This document shows positions 9,828 through 17,650 of a DNA stretch of 64,000 bases, one piece after another (within the stretch, counting starts at the first letter, position 1; each line of letters begins with the position of its first letter). Source of the stretch: Streptomyces rimosus (GTDB lineage Bacteria > Actinomycetota > Actinomycetes > Streptomycetales > Streptomycetaceae); assembly GCF_008704655.1 (NCBI RefSeq), contig NZ_CP023688.1:5253001-5317000 (forward strand), written 5' to 3'. The position numbers were made by a program, and so were the translations under genes. The notes beneath the pieces are model-generated. The model was not told where the DNA came from and did no database searches. It worked only from the letters and a program-made list of their open reading frames with translations.

Positions 9828-10355
9828 TCAGCCGCCCAGCTTCTTGGTGACCTGGAAGCCGCCGGCCCCGGCCAGCAGGTAGAAGACCACGTCGATCGGG
9901 CCGAGGTACGCCTTCCACGCCGCGTGGACCAGGCCGAACTGGCTGGAGGCGGTCTCCAGGACCGAGATGTGCAGGATGTCGGCCGTGATCAGGGCGACGC
10001 CGAAGACCTGGCCGAGGTAGAGGCCGGCCAGGCCGAGCACCGCGCCGACCACCGGCAGCGCCGCGCTGCGGCCGCCCACCTTGCCCAGTACGGCGCCGAT
10101 CAGCGCGCCGACGGCGAGCGCCGCGTAGCCGATGGAGGCGCCGTCCACGGCCTTGAGCACCGCGCCGTACACACCGGCCGCGACCAGCGTGGTGACGACG
10201 CCGAGCGCGACGGCCAGTCCGGCGTTGCCGCGGCGCGCGGCCGGCGGGGCCATCGGTGCCGGGAAGCCGCCCGGTGCGGGAGCGCCGTACGGAGCCTGCG
10301 GCGGCTGGTGGGGCTGCTGCGGCTGCTGAGGCGCGTTCGGCCAGGGCTGGCTCAT
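9828..10355 (-). CDS. Membrane protein of unknown function
   Basis: A 175-residue protein with a Pro/Gln-rich cytoplasmic N-terminus (residues 1-40, PQQPQQPHQPPQAP) followed by four likely membrane segments: GLAVALGVVTTLVAAGVYG, IGYAALAVGALIGAVLG, ALPVVGAVLGLAGLYLGQVFG, and a weaker C-terminal one near PIDVVFYLLAGAG. No enzyme motif is visible. The start at 10355 was chosen because GGGGGA lies 7 bases upstream and the N-terminus MSQPWPNAP is typical of this class of streptomycete proteins; in-frame upstream codons add unlikely residues. A 12-bp palindrome lies about 100 bp upstream. Confidence 0.75.
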   Translation of the reverse strand: MSQPWPNAPQQPQQPHQPPQAPYGAPAPGGFPAPMAPPAARRGNAGLAVALGVVTTLVAAGVYGAVLKAVDGASIGYAALAVGALIGAVLGKVGGRSAALPVVGAVLGLAGLYLGQVFGVALITADILHISVLETASSQFGLVHAAWKAYLGPIDVVFYLLAGAGGFQVTKKLGG

Positions 10356-10453
10356 GTATTTCCCCCGGGAGAGACCGTCGCGGTGCCCGTGCGGCACCGG
10401 GGACCGGTCGGCGTGATGGATGCGCACAGATGCGGTGCGCGGTCACAAATTAA

Positions 10454-10465
10454 CAGACCGGTCTG
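10454..10465. promoter_or_regulatory. Palindrome CAGACCGGTCTG
   Basis: Perfect 12-bp palindrome in a short AT-richer stretch (TTAACAGACCGGTCTGAC), about 100 bp upstream of the membrane protein gene and 58 bp downstream of the sugar dehydrogenase gene. It looks like an operator for a small dimeric repressor; no regulator gene is adjacent. Confidence 0.4.
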
Positions 10466-10522
10466 ACATGTCCACATGAAATAACGTCCGGGCGGTATCG
10501 GAAAGCGCCCCGGAACCCGAGC

Positions 10523-11797
10523 TCAGAGCCGGTGCGCCGCGCCGGTCGGCGTCGCCCCCCGGGTGTCCAGCAGCAGCTGGGCCTTCACGGACAGGCCCTG
10601 GAGGTCGTACGTGCGGTGGTGCTGGAGGAGCAGCGTGAGGTCGGCCCCGGCGGCGGCCTCGTAGAGCGCGTCCGCGCGCGGGACCGGCCGGCCGAGGACC
10701 TGCCACTGGTGGACGTACGGGTCGTGGTACGTGATGTGCGCGCCCAACTCCATGAGCCGGGAGGCGATTTCGCGGGCCGGTGAGCCTTCCTCGTCGCCGA
10801 TGTCCGGCTTGTACGTGACGCCGAGCAGCAGGACGCGGGCGCCGCGCGCCGACTTGCCGTGCTCGTTGAGCAGGGTGGCGCAGCGCTGTACGACGTAGCG
10901 CGGCATCCGGGTGTTGACCTCCTGCGCCAGCTCGACCAGGCGCAGCGGGTAGCCCAGTGAACGCCCCTTGTAGGAGTAGTAGTTGGGGTCGATCGGCGCG
11001 GTGTGGCCGCCGACGCCGGGGCCGGGGCGGAACGCCTGGAAGCCGAACGGCTTGGTCTCGGCGCAGCGGATGACGTCCCACAGGTCGACGCCGATGTCGT
11101 GGCAGAGCACCGCCATCTCGTTCATGAGCGCGATGTTCAGGTGCCGGTAGTTGGTCTCCAGCAGCTTGGCCGTCTCCGCCTCGCGCGGCCCGCGGGCCCG
11201 TACGACCCGGTCGGTGAGCCGCCCGTAGAACGCCGCCGCGGCTTCCGTGCAGGCGGGGGTCAGGCCGCCGATGACCTTCGGGGTGCTGCCGTAGCGGTGG
11301 GCGCGGCTGCCGGGGTCGTGGCGGGCGGGGGAGTGGGCGAGGTGGAAGTCGCGTCCCGCGGTCAGGCCGGAGCCCTCTTCCAGGAGGGGGCGCAGGAATT
11401 CCTCGGTGGTGCCCGGGTAGACGGTGGATTCCAGGATCACCGTGGTGTGCGGGCGCAGGTGCGCCGCCAGTACGCGGGCGGCGTCGGCGACCGCGGACAG
11501 GTCGAGGGCGCCGTCCTCGCCGAGCGGGGTGGGGGCGCAGATGACAGCGGTACGGACCCGGCCGAGCGCGGCGGGATCGTCGGTGGTGCGGAATCCGGCC
11601 GCGAGCAGCCGGCGGATCTCGGGAGCGGTGAGGGGGCCGTGCGCGGCGGGTGGATGCGCCGCCGCGGGCGCGGGCGCGTCGGGCGCGGCCGGCGGGCCGG
11701 GGTCGTAGCCGATGGTGCGGACGCCGGCGGCGGTGGCGGCCTGGGCGAGGGGGAGACCGATATGGCCTAGTCCGATGACGGCGAGGTCTGCGGGCAT
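10523..11797 (-). CDS. Nucleotide-sugar dehydrogenase family protein (catalytic Cys absent)
   Basis: A 424-residue member of the UDP-glucose/GDP-mannose dehydrogenase family, nearest in pattern to the WecC/WbpA group that oxidises UDP-N-acetylhexosamines. The N-terminal Rossmann motif is GLGHIGLPLA (residues 8-17); ESTVYPGTTEEFL and the middle helix ETNYRHLNIALMNEMA follow; the C-terminal UDP-binding motif GVTYKPDIGDEEGSP is present. The active-site segment, usually GGHCIPIDP, reads GGHTAPIDP: the nucleophilic Cys is Thr. Oxidation of an aldehyde through a thioester is thus unlikely. The start at 11797 has GGAAGGAC upstream and begins with the first strand (MPADLAVIG). It is divergent from glpD. 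No polysaccharide genes are adjacent. Confidence 0.82.
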   Translation of the reverse strand: MPADLAVIGLGHIGLPLAQAATAAGVRTIGYDPGPPAAPDAPAPAAAHPPAAHGPLTAPEIRRLLAAGFRTTDDPAALGRVRTAVICAPTPLGEDGALDLSAVADAARVLAAHLRPHTTVILESTVYPGTTEEFLRPLLEEGSGLTAGRDFHLAHSPARHDPGSRAHRYGSTPKVIGGLTPACTEAAAAFYGRLTDRVVRARGPREAETAKLLETNYRHLNIALMNEMAVLCHDIGVDLWDVIRCAETKPFGFQAFRPGPGVGGHTAPIDPNYYSYKGRSLGYPLRLVELAQEVNTRMPRYVVQRCATLLNEHGKSARGARVLLLGVTYKPDIGDEEGSPAREIASRLMELGAHITYHDPYVHQWQVLGRPVPRADALYEAAAGADLTLLLQHHRTYDLQGLSVKAQLLLDTRGATPTGAAHRL

Positions 11798-11997
11798 GGC
11801 TGGCTGCCGTCCTTCCCGAGCGGTTCCGGATGGGGCGGTGAAGCATAAGAACATAAATAGACTAAGCGGACATTTGGCCCAGAATGGGGATTGCGGCGGC
11901 CGGGTGTTGCCCGGTCGCCGGAGGGTGGATACGGGCCGGTGGCGCGGCCAGAATCGACGGACGGGGAGTGTGACCCCGACCACAGCGGGAGGCAGCG

Positions 11998-13704
11998 GTG
12001 AGGACAGCGACACTCGGACCGGCCCAGCGTGCCGAAGCGCTCGCACGGATGGCGGAACGGGAGCTGGATGTTTTGGTGGTCGGCGGCGGGGTGGTCGGTG
12101 CCGGTACGGCACTGGACGCGGCGACCCGCGGGCTGGACACCGGACTGGTCGAGGCACGTGACTGGTCGTCGGGCACGTCGAGCCGGTCGAGCAAGCTCAT
12201 CCACGGTGGGCTGCGCTACCTGGAGATGCTGGACTTCGCGCTCGTACGCGAAGCGCTGAAGGAACGCGGGCTGCTCCTGGAACGGCTCGCGCCGCACCTG
12301 GTCAAGCCGGTCCCGTTCCTCTACCCGCTCACCCACAAGGGCTGGGAGCGCTGGTACGCGGGCTCCGGCGTCGCGCTCTACGACGGCATGTCGGTCTCCT
12401 CGGGACACGGCCGCGGCCTGCCCGTACACCGGCACCTCTCGCACAAGCGGGCCCTCAGAGTGGCGCCCTGCCTGAAGAAGGACGCCCTGGTGGGCGCGTT
12501 GCAGTACTACGACGCGCAGGTGGACGACGCCCGCTTCGTGATGAACCTCGTACGGACCGCCGCCCTGTACGGCGCCGAGGCCGCCAACCGGGCCCGGGTC
12601 GTCGGCTTCCTGCGCGAGGGCGAGCGCGTCGTCGGCGCCCGGGTGCAGGACGTCGAGGCGGGCGGCGAGTACGAGGTACGGGCCCGCCAGGTGGTGAACG
12701 CGACCGGCGTGTGGACCGACGACACGCAGGCCCTGATCGGTGAGCGTGGCCAGTTCCACGTACGGGCGTCGAAGGGCATCCACCTGGTCGTGCCGAAGGA
12801 CCGCATCCACTCCACGACGGGGCTGATCCTGCGCACGGAGAAGAGCGTGCTGTTCGTCATCCCCTGGGGGCGGCACTGGATCGTCGGTACGACCGACACG
12901 GACTGGGACCTGGACAAGGCCCACCCGGCCGCGTCCAGCGCCGACATCGACTACCTGCTGGAGCACGTGAACTCGGTGCTCGCGACGCCGCTGACCCGCG
13001 ACGACGTGGAGGGCGTCTACGCGGGCCTGCGCCCGCTGCTGGCCGGCGAGTCGGACGCGACCAGCAAGCTGTCGCGCGAGCACACGGTCGCGCACCCGGT
13101 GCCGGGCGTCGTGGTGGTCGCGGGCGGCAAGTACACGACGTACCGCGTCATGGCCAAGGACGCGGTGGACGAGGCGGTCCACGCGCTGGACCAGCGGGTG
13201 GCCGAGTGCGTCACGGAGGACACGCCGCTCGTCGGAGCGGAGGGCTACAAGGCGATGTGGAACGCCCGCGCCCAGACCGCCGCGCGTACCGGCCTGCACG
13301 TGGTGCGCGTCGAACACCTGCTGAATCGTTACGGCGCACTGGCCGACGAACTCCTCGACCTCATCGTCACCGACCCGGCGCTCGGTGAGCCGCTCGCCGC
13401 CGCCGACGACTACCTGCGCGCCGAAATCGTCTACGCCTGCACCCACGAAGGAGCGCGGCACCTGGACGACGTCCTCACCCGGCGCACCCGCATCTCCATC
13501 GAAACCTTTGACCGGGGCACCCGCAGCGCGCGGGAATGCGCCGAGCTGATGGCGCCGGTGCTGGGCTGGGACGCGGACCAGATCGACCGCGAAGTGCAGC
13601 ACTACGAGAAGCGGGTCGAGGCGGAACGGGAGTCGCAGCGGCAGCCGGATGACCTCACGGCCGACGCGGCACGCCTGGGGGCGCCGGACATCGTGCCTCT
13701 CTGA
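11998..13704 (+). CDS. glpD: Glycerol-3-phosphate dehydrogenase/oxidase
   Basis: A 568-residue FAD-dependent glycerol-3-phosphate dehydrogenase, converting glycerol 3-phosphate to dihydroxyacetone phosphate at the inner membrane face. The FAD motif GGGVVGAGTALDAATRG is at about residues 25-41, followed by the family block SSRSSKLIHGGLRYLE; PWGRHWIVGTTDTDWD and VVVAGGKYTTYR are further conserved sites, and the C-terminal DAO_C domain starts near 400. The GTG start follows GGGAGG. It is monocistronic and divergent from the sugar dehydrogenase, with an AT-rich promoter zone around 11840-11875. No glpF or glpK is adjacent. Confidence 0.95.
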   Translation: MRTATLGPAQRAEALARMAERELDVLVVGGGVVGAGTALDAATRGLDTGLVEARDWSSGTSSRSSKLIHGGLRYLEMLDFALVREALKERGLLLERLAPHLVKPVPFLYPLTHKGWERWYAGSGVALYDGMSVSSGHGRGLPVHRHLSHKRALRVAPCLKKDALVGALQYYDAQVDDARFVMNLVRTAALYGAEAANRARVVGFLREGERVVGARVQDVEAGGEYEVRARQVVNATGVWTDDTQALIGERGQFHVRASKGIHLVVPKDRIHSTTGLILRTEKSVLFVIPWGRHWIVGTTDTDWDLDKAHPAASSADIDYLLEHVNSVLATPLTRDDVEGVYAGLRPLLAGESDATSKLSREHTVAHPVPGVVVVAGGKYTTYRVMAKDAVDEAVHALDQRVAECVTEDTPLVGAEGYKAMWNARAQTAARTGLHVVRVEHLLNRYGALADELLDLIVTDPALGEPLAAADDYLRAEIVYACTHEGARHLDDVLTRRTRISIETFDRGTRSARECAELMAPVLGWDADQIDREVQHYEKRVEAERESQRQPDDLTADAARLGAPDIVPL

Positions 13705-13716
13705 CGGGCCTCGCGC

Positions 13717-15000
13717 CTATCCGGCGGCCCCCCTGCCCGGCTGACGGCAGAACTCCGCCGTCAGCACGGACACGGCCCGGTCCGCCGCCGCCCGGGTGTC
13801 CGTGTTGATGTGCAGGCTCAGCACATGGCGGCCGTCCGCCGTGGCGGCGGTCTGCGCGTACGAGCCGTTGATGTCGCCGTTGTGCCCCCACACGGTGGTG
13901 CCGCAGGGCAGCTCGACGGCGTACAGACCCAGGCCGTACGCGTCGTCCGCCCGCCGCGCGCTGCGCAGCTGCGCCGTCTCGCGCGGCGGCAGCAGCCTGC
14001 CGCCGAGGAGCGCGGCGAAGAACCGGTTGAGGTCGCCGAGCGTGGTGACCATCTCGCCCGCGGCGCCCGCCCGGCTCGGATCGAGGGCGGTGGCGTCCAT
14101 CCGGCGCGCTCCGACGACGGAGTAGCCGCGCCCGTGCGGCTCGGGCAGGGCCGGGTCGGTGCCGGGGAAGGACGTACCGGAAAGCCGTACCGGGCGCACG
14201 ATGCGCCGCGTCACCTCTTCGGCGTACGGATGCCCGGTGACATGTTCGATGACCTGGCCCAGAAGCAGGTAATCGGTGTTGGAGTACGCGTACCGGGCGC
14301 CCGGCGGCGCGGTCGGCGGATGGCGCAGGGCGGTGCGCAGCAGCTCGGCGGGCGTGTGCGTGTCGTAGCGGTGGGCGCGGAAGCCGCTGCCGTACAGCTG
14401 GTGGGCCAGCCGCGGGTCGCGGGTGTAGTTGAACAAGCCGCTCGTGTGGTTCAGCAATTGGCGGATCGTTACGCGGGACAGTTCACCGGCGTACCTCCCG
14501 GCCGCGGCGCGGAGGCTGTCCGGCAGGCGGGGCAGGACCGGGTCCTGGAGCCGGAGCCGGTGCTCGGCGGCGAGCTGGAGCACCACGGTCGCCACGAAGG
14601 GCTTGGTCAGGCTGCCCGCGCGGAAGTGGTCGGCGCGCCGCGGCGGCCGTCCGCTTTTCAGGTCGGCGACGCCCGCGGCGGTGAAGCGGGACGCCTGGCC
14701 GCCGACGGTGCTGAGCGCCGCGGCGCCGGGCGCCCCGTCCCGTACCAGCCGGCGCAGCGCGGGTGTGGTCCGGTCCGGCGGCGGGGCGAGGGCCGCGGGC
14801 GCGCCCAGGTGCTGCGGGGCCCGGAGCGAGGTGCAGGACGTGACGGCGGGTGCGGCCAGGACCGCCAGGGCGACGGCGAGGGCGGGCAGGCGCCGGGAGA
14901 CGCGGGACGGGCCCCGGGCTCCGGCGTACGCGGTGCGGACGAGGGGCGTGATCCGGCCGGTGGCAACGGTCCGGACGGCGGCGGTGGGGGTGCGCCACAT
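13717..15000 (-). CDS. Serine hydrolase, class C beta-lactamase / DD-peptidase family (probable lipoprotein)
   Basis: A 427-residue exported protein. A hydrophobic segment ALAVALAVLAAPAVTSC at about residues 40-56 ends in a VTSC sequence, a weak lipobox, so membrane anchoring is possible. The catalytic domain has the SxxK motif in GSLTKPF, the Tyr motif in YSNTDYLLLG, and the third motif HNGDINGS in place of KTG, which marks the D-alanyl-D-alanine carboxypeptidase / esterase branch of the beta-lactamase family. ATG at 15000 is behind GAGGTCGG. The N-terminus before the hydrophobic segment is long for a signal peptide, so a later start cannot be excluded. It converges on glpD. Confidence 0.85.
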   Translation of the reverse strand: MWRTPTAAVRTVATGRITPLVRTAYAGARGPSRVSRRLPALAVALAVLAAPAVTSCTSLRAPQHLGAPAALAPPPDRTTPALRRLVRDGAPGAAALSTVGGQASRFTAAGVADLKSGRPPRRADHFRAGSLTKPFVATVVLQLAAEHRLRLQDPVLPRLPDSLRAAAGRYAGELSRVTIRQLLNHTSGLFNYTRDPRLAHQLYGSGFRAHRYDTHTPAELLRTALRHPPTAPPGARYAYSNTDYLLLGQVIEHVTGHPYAEEVTRRIVRPVRLSGTSFPGTDPALPEPHGRGYSVVGARRMDATALDPSRAGAAGEMVTTLGDLNRFFAALLGGRLLPPRETAQLRSARRADDAYGLGLYAVELPCGTTVWGHNGDINGSYAQTAATADGRHVLSLHINTDTRAAADRAVSVLTAEFCRQPGRGAAG

Positions 15001-15269
15001 CGTCGTTTCCGACCTCGTTCCTGTCCTCGTGTTCGGGTCGCGGAGCCCGGCCGCACCGCGCCGACGAGGCCCTCGTCGGCGACAGCGCCGCCCGTACGGG
15101 CCATCATGGCGGGTGCACAACAGGCGCCGAGTCGTGGACCCTGGCCTTCCCCACAGGCGCGGATGAGAGAGAATGAAGGCTCCGCCAGGGTGGGTTGTCC
15201 GAGTTGGGCCAGTTTGGTGATCGACGCGTGTTCGAGATGCCAACTCGGCTGGATTGCAGAGGGGATTCA

Positions 15270-17381
15270 GTGGGCGACGAGGTCGAGATGGACGGCAAGG
15301 AGGGCAGGCTGCTCGCCGGCCGGTACCGGCTCGCCGAAGTCCTCGGCCGGGGCGGAATGGGTACGGTCTGGCGCGCAACGGACGAAGTGCTCGGCCGTAC
15401 GGTCGCGGTCAAGGAACTGCGTTTCCCTGGCGGGGTCGAGGAGGACGAGAAGCGCCGGCTGATCACCCGTACGCTGCGGGAGGCCAAGGCGATCGCCCGG
15501 ATCCGCAACAACGGCGCGGTCACGGTCTACGACGTGGTCGACGAGGACGACCGCCCGTGGATCGTCATGGAGCTGGTCGAGGGCCGCTCGCTCGCCGAGG
15601 TGGTGCGCGACGACGGCCCCCTGACGCCGCGCCGGGCGGCGGAGGTGGGCCTCGCCGTCCTCGACGTGCTGCGCGCCGCGCACCGCGAGGGCATCCTGCA
15701 CCGCGACGTGAAGCCCTCCAACGTCCTGATGTCCGACGACGGCCGGGTCGTGCTCACCGACTTCGGCATCGCCCAGGTGGAGGGCGACCCCTCGCTGACC
15801 TCCACCGGCATGCTCGTCGGCGCGCCGTCCTACATATCGCCCGAGCGGGCGCGCGGCCAGAAGCCCGGCCCCCCGGCCGACCTGTGGTCGCTGGGCGGCC
15901 TGCTGTACGCCTGCGTCGAGGGCGTCCCCCCGTACGACAAGGGCTCGGCGATCGCCACCCTGACCGCGGTGATGACCGAGCCGCTGGAGCCGCCGAAGAG
16001 CGCCGGCCCGCTGGAAGAGGTCATCTACGGGCTGCTCGTGAAGGACCCGGCGGCGCGCCTCGACGACCGGGGCGCGCGGGCGCTGCTCCTGGACGCGGCC
16101 AACGCGCCGGAGGACACCGGACCGGAGCCGCCCGCTCCGGATGCCACGCGCGCGATGGCGCTGCCGGTCGTCCCGGAAGAGTCTTCGGCGAAGGCCAAGG
16201 ACCGTGCCCGCGACAAGGACCGGGACCAGAAGCCCTCGTCGTCGCGCCCGCAGTGGAAGCCGAAGCCGCGCCCGAAGGAAGACGAGAGACGCGCACCGGA
16301 GAGGGACCGCGGCAGCGTGCCGGGCGCCCGCGCGGCCTCCGCTTCCGCCCCGCTCACGGACACCTCCCGTACGGGCACGGGATCGGGCGCCAAGCCGTCC
16401 ACCGCCTCGACGACGCGCGGCACCACCACCGGGCAGTCGCGGACCGACTCGACCAACGGGCCGAAGAACTGGCCGACCGCGGTCGGTTCCGCCGGGCGTA
16501 CCGGCTTCGAGTCGGAGAGCGCCAAGGAGAAGGTCCGCAACGCGCTCCAGGCGGTCCGCAAGGCGGCGACCGCCGCTGCCGCGGCAGCCCGGCCGGAATC
16601 CAGGCCGGACGGCGGGACGCGCCCCTCCGGCCCGCCGAAGGCGTCCGTCACCGATGTCGTGCCGCGCCGCACGCTCGTCATCGCCGCGGTGGTCGTGGTG
16701 CTCGCCGTCCTGGGCACGGTGCTGGCCTTCGCGCTGAGCGGTGACGATGAGAAGGGCGGCGGCAAGGCCGCGGGCACGGCCGCCACCGGCCAGGCCGACC
16801 CCTCCAAGGGCGGTTCGGGGAAGGGTGCGGACGGCGCCGCGTCGCAGCCGACGGACGGCAAACCGGGCGGCCGGAGCACCCAGGGCGGCAAGCCGGGCGG
16901 TGCCGGCCAGGGCAAGGCGGGCCTGCCGCAGGGGTACGGAACCGTGTCGAACGGGGGCTTCCACTTCGCCGTCGCGCTGCCGTCGGGCTGGAAGCAGACG
17001 GACACGGCCGGCCAAAACTCCGGCGCCATATACAGCGCCGGAGGCGGCTTCCCGCGCGTCCAGATCGACTACAACGCCAAGCCCGGCAGCGACGCGGCGG
17101 CCGCCTGGCGCAGCCTGGAGCCCGCGGTCGGCCGGAGCAGCGAGAACTACCACCGCATCGACATCAAGGCGGTCGACTGGCGGGGCTACCCGACGGTCGC
17201 CGACTGGTCGTTCACGCGCAAGCAGGGCGGCCAGGACGTCCGCGTGCTCAACCGCGGCTTCCGCGCCGACGACCAGCACGGCTACGCGATCATGATCACC
17301 TGCAAGGCGGACGCCTGGGACGCGGCGGAGTGCCGCCAACTGAGGGACACCGCTTTCGCGTCATTCCAGGTGAAGGACTGA
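15270..17381 (+). CDS. Transmembrane serine/threonine protein kinase
   Basis: A 703-residue Hanks-type kinase. The kinase domain covers residues about 15-275: P-loop GRGGMGTVW, invariant Lys in VAVKEL, HRDVKPSNVLM, DFGIAQ in place of DFG, and SPERARG as the APE element, so it should be active. A long Ser/Thr/Pro/Lys-rich cytoplasmic linker follows; one membrane segment (TLVIAAVVVVLAVLGTVLAFAL) lies near residue 475. The outer part has a Gly/Lys-rich linker and a compact C-terminal domain (about 565-703) without PASTA repeats. GTG at 15270 with GAGGGGA upstream was preferred; TTG at 15195 would add 25 residues. It is the first of a kinase group with the pseudokinase downstream. Confidence 0.9.
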   Translation: MGDEVEMDGKEGRLLAGRYRLAEVLGRGGMGTVWRATDEVLGRTVAVKELRFPGGVEEDEKRRLITRTLREAKAIARIRNNGAVTVYDVVDEDDRPWIVMELVEGRSLAEVVRDDGPLTPRRAAEVGLAVLDVLRAAHREGILHRDVKPSNVLMSDDGRVVLTDFGIAQVEGDPSLTSTGMLVGAPSYISPERARGQKPGPPADLWSLGGLLYACVEGVPPYDKGSAIATLTAVMTEPLEPPKSAGPLEEVIYGLLVKDPAARLDDRGARALLLDAANAPEDTGPEPPAPDATRAMALPVVPEESSAKAKDRARDKDRDQKPSSSRPQWKPKPRPKEDERRAPERDRGSVPGARAASASAPLTDTSRTGTGSGAKPSTASTTRGTTTGQSRTDSTNGPKNWPTAVGSAGRTGFESESAKEKVRNALQAVRKAATAAAAAARPESRPDGGTRPSGPPKASVTDVVPRRTLVIAAVVVVLAVLGTVLAFALSGDDEKGGGKAAGTAATGQADPSKGGSGKGADGAASQPTDGKPGGRSTQGGKPGGAGQGKAGLPQGYGTVSNGGFHFAVALPSGWKQTDTAGQNSGAIYSAGGGFPRVQIDYNAKPGSDAAAAWRSLEPAVGRSSENYHRIDIKAVDWRGYPTVADWSFTRKQGGQDVRVLNRGFRADDQHGYAIMITCKADAWDAAECRQLRDTAFASFQVKD

Positions 17382-17650
17382 CCTTCCGCGGCGCCCGTAC
17401 CGCAGAGGTGCGCAGGCCGACGCGGTGTGCGCGGTGACGGCCGCCGGGCGGTGGCGAAGTCGTGGGAGAGCTGTTGGCCGGAGCGCTCCTCAACCCACGC
17501 CTCCGGCACGTATCGTGAGACCCCGAAGACCGTACGCAGCCGCAATCGGAAGGAATGCGACCGGTTTTGACCACCGTGGGTAACCGGTGGGGCCGGACGC
17601 TCCCGGACAAAGACGGGCAGGCGGCGTGAATCGCGCGCTGGGGAGGCGTC

